Part shown: one piece after another, positions 7,786 through 17,800 of the stretch
How positions within the stretch are numbered: position 1 is the first letter of the stretch
Layout: each line of letters begins with the position of its first letter
Assembly (NCBI GenBank): GCA_040235405.1
Contig: JBECKT010000051.1
Span: 1 to 64,000 of the forward strand
Direction: 5' to 3'
From: PGZG01 sp040235405
GTDB lineage: Bacteria > Pseudomonadota > Gammaproteobacteria > Pseudomonadales > Alcanivoracaceae
DNA: 64,000 nucleotides
The notes under the pieces: model-generated
Told to the model about the DNA's origin: nothing
Seen by the model: the letters and a program-made list of their open reading frames with translations, nothing else
Databases searched by the model: none
Translations under genes and position numbers: made by a program

Positions 7786-8826
7786 CTACACTGCCATTCG
7801 CTCGGCAAACAGGCCCTGACCGGCGTCCCCTACCCAATCGCCGAGGCGCACAGTGAAGCCTTTTTTCTTCAGCTCTCCGGCCACTGCGAGCATATAGGCC
7901 ATATCCGCATCCACCCGACACAGTGACAGCACTTCCCTGCCAAATCGGGTAAGCCGATACACAGGGAGACGGAAATCATCCCTGGCACTGCCGCCCTCAA
8001 CGAAGATGGCTTTGTTGGAACAGGCCAGCATGGCGCTGAAGTCATCTTCAGTGGTGGACGTCATGGTCCAGGACTCCGGGCGACCATATACACCGCGTAA
8101 CAAGCCCAACTCTTCCATCTGCTCAAACATCGGCTGATGCAGTTCCGGTGAAAAATAGGTCCCCGGGTTACGGTAAATGAATCCGTCGAAACACAGTCTT
8201 GCGCAGATATTTATCATTTCCAGATCAGCTCTGGAAATGGTCCGCAAAAATTCCATGGTCCGTACAGAATAGGTGCTGGGTTTCAGCACTTCACCCGCCA
8301 AAAGCCGCGCCCAGTAGCGCTTCAGCTGCACTGACACCGCGTCCTGGGCACCGTCGCGCCATCGCACCAGCCAGTCCGGATCCACCTGGACTCTGGATAT
8401 CTTCTCAAGAGGAAGATTGCGACACTCCTCCTCGGCAAGAATGGCGATATGCCGAATGGCAAGATCACGTCGCACCGCACGCATGGCACCGTCGCGATCG
8501 GCCTGGCGAAGCAACCGGGCGGTATCCAGAGACTCCACCGGGTCATCGAACCCGGCGGCAACAATCACAGAGTTCAACTTGACCCCCTGCATCAACTCGT
8601 CATCCGCTGCTTCACGCAAATTGCCGTCACGGGTCATCCGCAGGCGACCTTCTACCAGCCCCTGCAGCTCGTGCTGTACCCGGGCGATCTCCCTCAGTTC
8701 CCGGGCCCTGACGGTGCGCCGATCCAGACTGCGTCGGCGCAACTCGTCCGGAGCCGACAATCCTCTTACGCCCTTGCCGAACAGAGTCAGCCAGAGCTTG
8801 TCCAGATAGTCTTCAAAACCACTCAT
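7786..8826 (-). CDS. DUF2806-like protein
   Basis: Protein of 346 residues starting MSGFEDYLDKLW. The middle segment (SVQLKRYWARLLAGEVLKPSTYSVRTMEFLRTISRADLEMI) resembles the core of DUF2806 proteins, whose function is unknown. There is no signal peptide or membrane segment, so it is probably cytoplasmic. The frame stays open 68 codons further upstream, but that extension would run over the divergent PA4642-family gene. The chosen ATG (8824-8826) has a GGGAG ribosome-binding site about nine bases upstream. The family call is moderately sure. Confidence 0.75.
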   Translation of the reverse strand: MSGFEDYLDKLWLTLFGKGVRGLSAPDELRRRSLDRRTVRARELREIARVQHELQGLVEGRLRMTRDGNLREAADDELMQGVKLNSVIVAAGFDDPVESLDTARLLRQADRDGAMRAVRRDLAIRHIAILAEEECRNLPLEKISRVQVDPDWLVRWRDGAQDAVSVQLKRYWARLLAGEVLKPSTYSVRTMEFLRTISRADLEMINICARLCFDGFIYRNPGTYFSPELHQPMFEQMEELGLLRGVYGRPESWTMTSTTEDDFSAMLACSNKAIFVEGGSARDDFRLPVYRLTRFGREVLSLCRVDADMAYMLAVAGELKKKGFTVRLGDWVGDAGQGLFAERMAV

Positions 8827-8879
8827 AAACCGGTTCTCCCGCCGGATGCGTGCCTGCATTGTGCGCTGCACCAGCCAGT

Positions 8880-8907
8880 TTGTGCACCCGCTGGTTATCC
8901 CTATAAT
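8880..8907 (+). promoter_or_regulatory. Sigma-70 promoter of the PA4642-family gene
   Basis: TTGTGC at 8880-8885, a 16-base spacer and a perfect TATAAT at 8902-8907, 31 bases before the ATG at 8939. Confidence 0.6.
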
Positions 8908-8938
8908 GGCGCCCCTCTGACCCAGCGAGAATCCACTT

Positions 8939-9232
8939 ATGGCACGCAAGGACAAAAAACAGGTGATCGGCGAGCCGATGACCGACGAACAGGTCCAGGC
9001 CTTCCTGCACACCCTGCCGGAGAGAGGCATGAACCCGGATTATCACAGCCTGTTGCGCGCCTACCGCAGTCTGCGGGCGCAGGATTTTGGGCGTTTTCTG
9101 GGATTCTTCCTCGCCGAGGGTCGTAACCTGAATGCCGCCGGACCGGACGGCAGGACCTTGCTTGAGACCATTTCAGACCACCAGCAAAGCGCCGAATACG
9201 CAGACATCCTGACCCAGGCAGGCGGACACTGA
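8939..9232 (+). CDS. PA4642-family small protein
   Basis: Protein of 97 residues, MARKDKKQVIGEPMTDEQV at the N-terminus. The central LLRAYRSLRAQDFGRFLGFF is the conserved core of the short family named after Pseudomonas aeruginosa PA4642. It is soluble and mostly helical, with no known activity. A perfect -10 box lies just upstream. It is divergent from the DUF2806-like gene. The family is largely limited to Pseudomonadales and relatives, which supports the taxonomic reading of the window. Confidence 0.85.
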   Translation: MARKDKKQVIGEPMTDEQVQAFLHTLPERGMNPDYHSLLRAYRSLRAQDFGRFLGFFLAEGRNLNAAGPDGRTLLETISDHQQSAEYADILTQAGGH

Positions 9233-9383
9233 CGCCCGGGCTGCTCATGACAGGACAAAAGTTGCCACAGTAAAGGCACCACACCCTGCCGACCCGAGAA
9301 GGTCTGGTCAAAACCCATCCCTCATGGCAAGGTATGCCCATACTTCCGCAATCGTGGGCGGACATAATCACAACAACGAGAAA

Positions 9384-10625
9384 ATGAGCGCGAAGCCGAT
9401 GCGATATCAGGAAATGTCCCGCTGGCGCCTGCTGGTGCTACTGATGCTCTGTGTGTTCTCCCTCAACGGCTACGCTGCCGGTGACGACGACGAGGAGGCT
9501 GATGATGAGATGGACGAGGTCACAGCAGAGGACCTCGCCATTGAAGACATCCCGGTAGATGAGCGCATCTTTCTGGTGAAATGGGCGGAGCCGCCGTTTG
9601 AGAAGCGGGTGTTTACCTACACGGATGCCCAGATCAAGGAAAAATGGGACTACCTGATGCGCGGACTGCGCATTCCCTACCCATCCGCCGAGTACCTCCG
9701 CAAGCAGTCGGAGAAGTATCCGTTTATTCTTGAAGGCATCAAGGATTTCGACGGCGACTTCAACAAGCTGGAAAAGCGCTATGTAGAGGTCTGGCGCAAG
9801 TTCTTTGCCGGTGATTTTCAGGCCGCTCGCAACGAAGGCATCGAGATGGGCCCGATTGGCCTGATTCCCGGCCTGTTTTCACAGTTGATGCAGGCCATCT
9901 ATCTGACCGAACGTCAGAGCGACAAGTACATGCTGCTACAGGATGTCGCCAACCGGGCCAAATACTACTTCGACCAGATTACTGAAATCGAGGAAGATCC
10001 GGAAATCAAGACGCTGGCCGCTGCCGTTCGACTTGGTTACGCCTATGCGCTTGCCCGCATTGCGGAAGAGTCACCGATCCCGATTGTTATCGCACGTCGC
10101 TATATCGGCAAGATCAAGGGCAACTCTGATCACATCACTGCCCTGGTGCCAGACCATCCGCTTGGACACGCCTTCCGTGCCGGTGTCGACGCAGGCATTA
10201 TGCGCCGGGTCGGCAAATTTACCGGCCGGATGACCTATAACGCCCGCTCGACAGTGGTTGGCGGTTCTTTCGGCATGGCCCGCAAGCTGACCCCGGATAT
10301 CCCGATTGTTGCCTACGAACATGGCAATGCGCTTATCTACATGAACAAGAACCGCAACCTGAACGAGGCCATGGCATTGTTTGAAGAAGCGTCGATGATG
10401 CAGCCACAGTTCTCCATGGACGCGCTGGACACCATGTATGCCTACAAGCGACTGCAGGAAATCAAGCTGTACGCTCTGAATTACCGCAGCTTCCGCAGCT
10501 TCGAGAAAGACCGTCGCAAATTTATCCGAACGACTGACCGCAATCTGACCAATGTTCGCGCTCCAATGCTGACCATGGATATGCTTGACAACCCCGACAA
10601 GTACAAACTGCCGGAACGTAACTGA
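9384..10625 (+). CDS. Exported protein of unknown function
   Basis: Protein of about 413 residues with a signal peptide (RWRLLVLLMLCVFSLNGYAAG), followed at once by an acidic stretch rich in Asp and Glu (DDDEEADDEMDE). The rest is mainly helical, and I see repeat-like segments that could be TPR-type but no catalytic motif. The frame is open to 9324; Met codons at 9384, 9399 and 9414 all keep the signal peptide. None has a clear ribosome-binding site, so the start is uncertain. It is followed after three bases by a methyltransferase gene and may share its transcript. I do not recognise the family. Confidence 0.8.
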   Translation: MSAKPMRYQEMSRWRLLVLLMLCVFSLNGYAAGDDDEEADDEMDEVTAEDLAIEDIPVDERIFLVKWAEPPFEKRVFTYTDAQIKEKWDYLMRGLRIPYPSAEYLRKQSEKYPFILEGIKDFDGDFNKLEKRYVEVWRKFFAGDFQAARNEGIEMGPIGLIPGLFSQLMQAIYLTERQSDKYMLLQDVANRAKYYFDQITEIEEDPEIKTLAAAVRLGYAYALARIAEESPIPIVIARRYIGKIKGNSDHITALVPDHPLGHAFRAGVDAGIMRRVGKFTGRMTYNARSTVVGGSFGMARKLTPDIPIVAYEHGNALIYMNKNRNLNEAMALFEEASMMQPQFSMDALDTMYAYKRLQEIKLYALNYRSFRSFEKDRRKFIRTTDRNLTNVRAPMLTMDMLDNPDKYKLPERN

Positions 10626-10628
10626 TCT

Positions 10629-11249
10629 ATGTTCAGCTGGTATGAAGACAGGGTGTTCCCGAGGCTGCTCGACTGGGCAACCCGCCCTTTGGCCCCGGAC
10701 CGGGCTGCCCTGGTTGGCTCTGCCAGTGGTCGCGTTCTGGAGCTCGGCGTAGGCAATGGCGCCAACTTCCCCTACTACTCTGAACAGGCCAGCGAGATAC
10801 ACGGTATAGAACCGGCCAACGCCCTGCTCAATGAAGCTCGCGCCGTTGCCCTCGCTCACGCCAACCCGGAGCGATTTCACCTGACTCAGGCCGGGGCCGA
10901 AAACCTTCCCTACCCTGACAATCACTTCGATAGCGTAATCGCCTGTCTGGTGTTCTGCACCATTCCGGATGCCGAAGCTGCCGCGCGGGAAACGCTGCGC
11001 GTGCTGAAACCAGGCGGTGTTCTGCTGGTGCTTGAACATGTTGCCCACGAGAAGCCTGTCTGGCGTCGCAGTCAAAAGCTGATAGAACCACTATGGACTC
11101 CAATGGCCTGCGGTTGCCACTTGAGCCGTGACACTCTGTCTCTTTTCAGCGAATCCGGCTTCGACACCAGCAACCTCAGCAGGTGGCAACATCCGAAGCT
11201 GCCGAAACTGGCTGGTTTTATGCTCTCCGGAACTGCCATCAAACCCTGA
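10629..11249 (+). CDS. Class I SAM-dependent methyltransferase
   Basis: Protein of 206 residues with a Rossmann-type methyltransferase fold. Motif I is VLELGVGNGANFPYY (residues 36-50), an acidic residue ending strand 2 (IEP), motif post-I NLPYPDNHFDSVIACLVF and motif III ETLRVLKPGGVLLVLEH. The pattern is that of UbiE/phospholipid-type small-molecule methyltransferases (Methyltransf_11). The substrate cannot be told from the sequence. It follows an exported protein gene with almost no gap. Confidence 0.88.
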   Translation: MFSWYEDRVFPRLLDWATRPLAPDRAALVGSASGRVLELGVGNGANFPYYSEQASEIHGIEPANALLNEARAVALAHANPERFHLTQAGAENLPYPDNHFDSVIACLVFCTIPDAEAAARETLRVLKPGGVLLVLEHVAHEKPVWRRSQKLIEPLWTPMACGCHLSRDTLSLFSESGFDTSNLSRWQHPKLPKLAGFMLSGTAIKP

Positions 11250-11329
11250 TTACTGCGTCATTCCGCCGCAGGCGCCCAAGCCTGCTATCCGGTTAGAATG
11301 CTCTCCACCTGGCCACACTGCGACTTGTC

Positions 11330-12526
11330 ATGACAGCATTATCTCCCGCTTCCACTCGCGTCTGGCGGCAACGGCTGGTGATGCTGCGCGGGCTGCTGAT
11401 TATGGTGTTGGCTCTGGCATTTGCCCTGGCCTGGTCCCACGCCATCACGCCACTGCCCGTAGTAACGGCCCTGTTCTGGTTGCTGCTGCTCTGGTGCCCG
11501 TCCCTGCTGTTTCTTGTCACTCGTCATGCAAAAGAGCGGCATCAGTCGCGCTGGCTGACTTTCGAACTCTGTCTGGACGTACTGCTTTTTCTCGGGCTGC
11601 TCTACCAGATTGGCGGCACTGGCAACCCGATTATTTTCTACCTGCTGCTACCGGTGCTGATGGCCGCCCTGTCATTGCCGCCGGCCGGGAACGCTCTGCT
11701 TGCCACACTGGCAATTACCGGCTATGCCGCCGCAGGCACCTGGCGACGTCCCCCGGACAGCCATCACCTGCACGGCCTGCATGACGTCAGCCATACTCAT
11801 GAAATCGGCATGTGGCTGATTTTCGCTATTCTGGTGGTGATGTTCTCGATACTGGGGCAGGCGCTGCAGCAAGCCAGTCGGCGCACTCGGCAGCAACAGG
11901 CAATGGCATTAAGCATAGGCCTGCAAAGAGAGCGCATGTACCAGATTGCCGCCGGCCTTGCTGACCGCGCCCATGAGCTGAATACCCCGCTGACAACCCT
12001 GATGCTGCTAACCGATGATCCGCCACCGGCCAACGCAGCGCAGCTGCAAAAAGACTGGCAGCAGATTCGCTCGCTGGCCGAGAGAATGGCCTCGATATTG
12101 AAGCCGCGGATTTCGCCGAGTGATGCAATAGCACAACCTCTCTCCGGCCTGGTTGCGGATCTGCAGAAAAATCTGCGCATGCTTGCTCCGACTCTGAAAG
12201 TAACCTGGCGCGGCCCGCAAGACCCGTTACTCGGCGCGCCGGTATTGTGGCAGAGGATTCTCGCCAATATCGGCTATAACGCCTGCGATGCCGGCGCGGC
12301 AACGCTGGATATACGCTGTGAAAAAGATGCAAATTACTGGCTTGTTCAGGCCAGCGATGATGGCCCCCGTCATCATCGCGGTGATGACGGGCACATGGGC
12401 ATGGGGGTTGGTCTTGCCCTGATTGAGGCTTCCCTGGCAGCTTTGGGAGGTTCTCTCGACCTGATTTTTGAAAACCGGTGGACTGTGGCGCGAATCAGGC
12501 TGCCAATCAGCGGAGAGCCACTTTGA
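11330..12526 (+). CDS. RegB/PrrB/RoxS-type redox sensor histidine kinase
   Basis: Protein of 398 residues with about six N-terminal membrane helices, then a kinase core. GGTGNPIIF at residues 95-103 matches the quinone-site GGxxNP motif of RegB between helices. The H-box HELNTPLTTL has the phospho-acceptor His at 215. The ATPase domain has an N-box (ANIGYNACDAG), a G1 box (DDGP) and a G2 box (GMGVGLALI). The redox-active Cys that RegB carries about 40 residues after the His (AERC) is Met here (AERM, residue 253), so the thiol switch appears lost. The next gene, a RegA-type regulator, overlaps by four bases. Confidence 0.88.
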   Translation: MTALSPASTRVWRQRLVMLRGLLIMVLALAFALAWSHAITPLPVVTALFWLLLLWCPSLLFLVTRHAKERHQSRWLTFELCLDVLLFLGLLYQIGGTGNPIIFYLLLPVLMAALSLPPAGNALLATLAITGYAAAGTWRRPPDSHHLHGLHDVSHTHEIGMWLIFAILVVMFSILGQALQQASRRTRQQQAMALSIGLQRERMYQIAAGLADRAHELNTPLTTLMLLTDDPPPANAAQLQKDWQQIRSLAERMASILKPRISPSDAIAQPLSGLVADLQKNLRMLAPTLKVTWRGPQDPLLGAPVLWQRILANIGYNACDAGAATLDIRCEKDANYWLVQASDDGPRHHRGDDGHMGMGVGLALIEASLAALGGSLDLIFENRWTVARIRLPISGEPL

Positions 12527-13074
12527 ATCCCGAGTTATTGCTTGTGGAAGATGATGAATCATTACGCTTGCATCTTGGCGACAGGCTGACAAGGCATGGC
12601 TACAAGGTGCACCGTTGCGCATCCATGGCGCAGGCGGCCGAGGTGTTGACCTCTGCACGACAGCTCGATGCAGCAATTCTTGATCAGAATCTGGATCAGG
12701 ATAACGGGCTGGACCTGATCGAACCTTTGCTGGCCCGGTTCCCGGCATGCAGGATTCTGGTCCTGACCGGGTATGGCAGCATTCCGGCTGCTGTTGCAGC
12801 CACTCGCCGGGGCGCCCACAACTACCTGACCAAACCCGCCTCCATGGGAGACATTCTGCAGGCCTTTCAGGAAGACACCACCACCATGCCGGAGCTGCCC
12901 GATGCCCCGCCGTCCCTCGAACGGCTGGAGTGGGAGCACATCCAGCACGTACTCGAAGAGCATCAGGGCAATGTGTCTGCCGCAGCAAGGACACTTGGCA
13001 TCCATCGCAGGACTTTGCAACGCCGGTTAAAAAAGCGGCCGTCGGCAAGCCACTATCATCGTGACCGCCCCTGA
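12523..13074 (+). CDS. RegA/PrrA/RoxR-type response regulator
   Basis: Protein of 183 residues with a receiver domain and a Fis-type HTH. The receiver has an N-terminal acidic pocket (VEDDESLR), phospho-acceptor Asp in AILDQNL and Lys in YLTKP. The C-terminal HTH (NVSAAARTLGIHRRTLQRRLKKR) is the RegA-class signature. The start is a TTG overlapping the kinase stop (TTGA), with GGAGAG at an ideal distance upstream; a farther ATG at 12478 lies inside the kinase gene. With the kinase it should control respiratory or redox genes according to quinone state. No target site was identified. Confidence 0.9.
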   Translation: MNPELLLVEDDESLRLHLGDRLTRHGYKVHRCASMAQAAEVLTSARQLDAAILDQNLDQDNGLDLIEPLLARFPACRILVLTGYGSIPAAVAATRRGAHNYLTKPASMGDILQAFQEDTTTMPELPDAPPSLERLEWEHIQHVLEEHQGNVSAAARTLGIHRRTLQRRLKKRPSASHYHRDRP

Positions 13075-13091
13075 ACGGCTACAATGGCCCG

Positions 13092-14843
13092 ATGCTGTCA
13101 ATGCGTATAGTCACTGCTATCACTGCCGCCTTCATCTTTCTTGTCAGCCTGATCGTTGCTGACCAGGCCCTCGCGGCTGACTCCCGGCCACAGCTTCAGA
13201 TCAGCAGCGATCAACCGGCACTGACCCGCAATCTGGAAGTCATGCTCAGCGTCGGCAACGAGTCGTGCCATGCCAGCGATGACAGAAAAAGACTGGTACG
13301 CCGCAATCTGCTCAAACAGGCTGAGCGCGCGGCTCGCGCCGTTGGCTATTACCGTCCCGTGATTAATCTGCGCACTGATACAGCTGATAATTGCTGGAGC
13401 ATAACCATCGATGCAGAAGCCGGCGAACCGGTTCGGCTCAACAATGTGAATATCCGTTTGCAGGGGGATGCCGAAAGTGACCCTGCATTTGCCGAACTGA
13501 TCCAGCGCAGCCCGCTTAAGAAAGGGGCAATACTCAGGCATAACGAATACCAGTCGTTACGTGACGGCTTGCTGCAACTCGCCAGCGAAAGAGGCTATTT
13601 TGACCACCAACTTCTGGAGCACCGGCTTGAGGTCGACCCGGCGATGCTGACTGCGGACATTATTCTGACAATCGACAGCGGGAGGCGTTATCGATTCGGC
13701 GAGTTCAGATTAAAACAGAATGTACTGAGCGATAGCATGGCGATGCGTTATCTGCGTTTCGAATCGGGGCAGCCATGGGACAGCGAACAACTTCTGGCCA
13801 GCCAACAGGCACTTCTCGGTAGCGGCTATTTCTCCACCGTGCGACTGGAGCGTGGCAAAACCGACACAGATACCGGCAAGGTCCCGGCAACACTATACCT
13901 TACGGAACGACCGCAGCACGCCTGGATGACGGGCGTAGGCGTTAGCACCGACACCGGCCCGAGATTGCGGCTGGGCTATGAAAACCGCTACGTTAATCGG
14001 CATGGTCATCGCTGGCGTACTGACAGTCGAATATCCGCGCTGAACAGAGCAATCACAAGCAGTTACGAAATTCCCTTTCGCGACCCGGTCCAGGACCGGC
14101 TGATGTTTTCTTCCGGGTATCAGTATGAAAATAATGAAAGCGCGGAGAGCGAACAGTTCCGCCTTGGTGGCAGACTGATCAGTGGCTTCCTCAACGGCTG
14201 GGTGCTGACCCGGTCACTGGATTACGAGCGCGAAAACTTTACTGTCGCCGATCAGACCGAGACATCCGAGCTGGTCATGCCGGGCGTGCAAATACAGAAA
14301 ATTCGCAGCAGCCATCCGGTTTACCCACGACGGGGATGGAAGCTTGGCGCAGGCTTCCGCGGCACCCATCCCTCCATATCGACCACGGAAGCGTTTATCC
14401 AGTCCAGACTATGGATGAAAGGCATCACTGCCACTGGCCCGGCCCGCATTCTTGCCAGACTTGAAGCCGGGCACACCAATGTCACGGATGTTACCTCCCT
14501 GCCCGCAACTGTTCGCTTTTTTACCGGTGGTGATAATAGTATCCGTGGCTTCGACTATCAGACTCTTGGCCCGGTCGATACGGCTGGCGCGGTCACCGGC
14601 GGCCGAAGCCTGCTGGTCGGGTCGATCGAAGCAGATTTCGCCCTGTCAAAGCACTGGCACCCTGCTGTCTTTATCGACGCCGGCAACGCCTTCAATGACT
14701 TTAATGCCCCCAACTTGCGTACCAGTGCCGGCATGGGCATTCGCTGGAGGTCGCCGTTGGGGCCGATTCGTATTGATCTGGCCAGACCGATAGATGCTGA
14801 TCGTAACTGGAGACTTCACCTGAGTATGGGGCCAGACCTGTGA
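13092..14843 (+). CDS. tamA: TamA, outer-membrane translocation and assembly protein
   Basis: Omp85-family protein of 583 residues. A signal peptide (ends QALAADS) precedes three POTRA domains over about residues 30-260. A 16-strand barrel then fills the rest, with the L6-type motif region near RFFTGGDNSIRGFDYQTLG and C-terminal strands ending LHLSMGPDL. With TamB it forms the TAM complex for outer-membrane protein and lipid assembly. An ATG three codons in (13101) is an alternative start. The stop overlaps the GTG start of tamB, so the two are coupled. Confidence 0.95.
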   Translation: MLSMRIVTAITAAFIFLVSLIVADQALAADSRPQLQISSDQPALTRNLEVMLSVGNESCHASDDRKRLVRRNLLKQAERAARAVGYYRPVINLRTDTADNCWSITIDAEAGEPVRLNNVNIRLQGDAESDPAFAELIQRSPLKKGAILRHNEYQSLRDGLLQLASERGYFDHQLLEHRLEVDPAMLTADIILTIDSGRRYRFGEFRLKQNVLSDSMAMRYLRFESGQPWDSEQLLASQQALLGSGYFSTVRLERGKTDTDTGKVPATLYLTERPQHAWMTGVGVSTDTGPRLRLGYENRYVNRHGHRWRTDSRISALNRAITSSYEIPFRDPVQDRLMFSSGYQYENNESAESEQFRLGGRLISGFLNGWVLTRSLDYERENFTVADQTETSELVMPGVQIQKIRSSHPVYPRRGWKLGAGFRGTHPSISTTEAFIQSRLWMKGITATGPARILARLEAGHTNVTDVTSLPATVRFFTGGDNSIRGFDYQTLGPVDTAGAVTGGRSLLVGSIEADFALSKHWHPAVFIDAGNAFNDFNAPNLRTSAGMGIRWRSPLGPIRIDLARPIDADRNWRLHLSMGPDL

Positions 14844-17800
14844 GACGCGTGATTCTGCTACTCCTGATAGTCATGCTACTGGTTCAAGTGATGGCTGCCA
14901 TTCTGGTCAGCACTGAACGTGGCAGTCGCTGGTTGCTCGGCATAGCCTGCCAGTATGTGCCCGGTACGCTTACCACCAATGATGTTACCGGCACCTGGCT
15001 GGCCGGAATGAATATCGGCGCGCTTCACTATCAACTGCCGGAAATCACCATTCACGGCGAAGCAATACAACTCAAACCGGATTTCGCTGCGTTATGGCGC
15101 GGCGAGATCCATGCAAACTGGCTGTACGCCAGCAATGTAAGAATAGACCAGTCACTGGCCCGGCCCGGAGCGAGCGGTCCATTTATTCTGCCCGATCAGC
15201 TCAGCCTGCCGATTTCCATAACGATTGATGATGTCCGACTACAAGGCCTGTCCCTGCATCACCCGGAGCGCACAACACTAAAACTGGACCTTGTCACCAG
15301 TACAAATATCTCAGCAGGACAGTACCTGAGCTTTCGCACCTTTCTGATCCAGCATGACCTGGCTGAAATCAGTGCCAGTGATGGAAAGCTGAAACTGGTT
15401 CAGCCCTATCCTCTGAAAGCGGATATTCACTGGCGCAGCGCTTTCACGAAACTGTCCGAATTATTTGGCAGCGATCAGCTTGCAGGCAAAGCGGAGCTAT
15501 CCGGTTCATTGAACAATCTCCACATTAATCACCAACTGCTTGACCCGGCGTCACTATCGAGCAAGATTGATGCCCAACCATTCTCCGGGAAAATGGATTT
15601 CCGCAGCCGTCATCACTGGCAGGAAATTGCACTGCTACAAGCAACACAGCAACCCCTGACTGTGCAACGCGGCAGCCTTGAGTTGTCCTCAAACGATGGA
15701 CGCCTGATCAGCAAGCTCGACACCACGCTACACGCCGCCGATTTTGGCAGTCTGGACGTCAGCATTGCTGCCGAAGGCAGCTGGACACAGGCAGACAAGC
15801 TGCAGATATCGGTCGCACAAGAGGATAGCCGGGTTCAGGCAACTGGCAGCGCCCACTGGCAGCCGGATGATGCAGGTTTCAACCTGATTATCAATGACAG
15901 TCATATTGATGCCAGCCGGATTCATCCGGAACTGACTGGCAAGATCGGACTGGCAGCCAACCTTAGTGGCTCCGTGATCGGCAAGCGCTGGAGCGTCCTA
16001 TCCGACAGCATCCGTATTGACGGACAACTGATGGGCAACCCGCTGCAAGCCTCCCTGAATGCGGCGGTCAGTCAACGCCTTGTTTCGGTAAACGGCGATG
16101 GCAGCTACGCTGGCAATCATGCAAACATCGATGTTCGCATCAATGACCGCATCAGAGGTGATGCCAGCCTCTCTCTGAAAAACTTGCAAGCCTTGCATCC
16201 GGAGCTGCACGGAGCCGCCGAGATCCAGGCGACCCTGAGCGGATACCGGAATGCCCCGGAAGTTAATATGACTGTTGCAGGCACAGGCTTGCGCATGCGC
16301 GAATACCTGCTCGCCAGTGTGTCACTAAAGGCAGACAACCTCGGCCCCGCTTCCTCGAACATGACGCTTGCCATCAACAGCGGGGAGCTCTGGCATCGAG
16401 ACAGTATGCTTCTTGAGCATGCAGCCATTGAACTGAGCGGCGCCTACAGCAACCACTCCATTGCGCTGGTGTTAAAGAAGGAAGGCATTCGTCTTGATGG
16501 CGCTCTGGCGGGCGGATTCCAGTCTGTGCAGCATTGGGCCGGCGAGATCACCGGCCTGAGTCTGGCCCTGCCGGAAAACCCGCCCTGGCAGCTGTTGCAG
16601 CCCTCGCCGATTGAGTTATCTCCGCACAAGACAGTGCTGATGCCACTGTGCCTGTCTGATACAAACGGTGAAGCTTGTCTGGAATATTCTTTCGACAACG
16701 GTCGCATTGCCGGCTCCGCCGCTCTTGGCAAAATAGCGCTGGCGCCTTTGTCTGCCATTATTGGCCATGACATCAGTCTCTCCGGAAGCCTTGACAGCAA
16801 ACTGACCGCGTCGCGCTCCGCTGCCGGAATCTGGCAAGGCCAGGCCAGCTCGTCTCTGCACAACGCGCAGCTTATATTCTCAGTAGATACTGAAGCCTAC
16901 CCGCTGGATTTTGACGCAGCCTCACTTTCCGGACAGGTCACGGGCGACACGCTTACCGCCCAGGCAAGTATCAGCATCAATAATCACGGGTATGCGCGAG
17001 CCAATCTGGCAACCGGCTTGCAACCGGAAGCACCGCTATCCGGTGAACTTTCTCTGGCGCTGAGCGAGCTGCGTTGGCTGGAGATGATATTGCCGCAATT
17101 ACGCCAGAGCCGGGGACATCTTGAAGGTCGTCTTGCAGTGGCAGGAACTCGCCAGTCGCCACGTTTCAGCGGCGCACTTCAGTTGCGCGATGCCGGCACC
17201 GACATTCCGGTTGCCGGGCTTTCCCTGAGCGGAATCCGCGCCGAGCTGAGCGGCAATGGACCGGAACTGAGCTTGAGCGGAGAGGCCGGGTCCGGCCCCG
17301 GGACGCTCCGGGCCAGGGGCAATATTGATCTTTCCACCGGCCTGCCGTTGCAACTCGACCTGACTGTGAGTGGCAAAAGCTTTCTCGCCATTGATCTGCC
17401 GGAAGCGCGTGTTCTGGTCGATCCGGACCTGCGCCTGCGCGGCTCCACCAGGCTGCTGATACTGCGCGGGGATATCGTCATTACCGACGCTGCACTTCGA
17501 CCACAGCAACTGCCCGAGATGGCGGTACGGGTAAGTGATGATGAAATCATTATTAATGCCTCAACCGAGCAACCCGGCGTGATGGCAGTAGATACCGACA
17601 TCATGTTGCGGCTGGGTAACAATGTACGGTTTAGCGGCTTTGGCCTGGAGGCAAAGCTGGGTGGCAATCTGCAGCTGTTGTCCGCGCCATCCCGGCCAGT
17701 TGCGCTAACGGGAGAACTACGCATTGATGAAGGCCGCTATCGCGCCTATGGGCAGAATCTGGAGATTGATCGCGGCCTGCTGATATTCCAGCAACGGATT

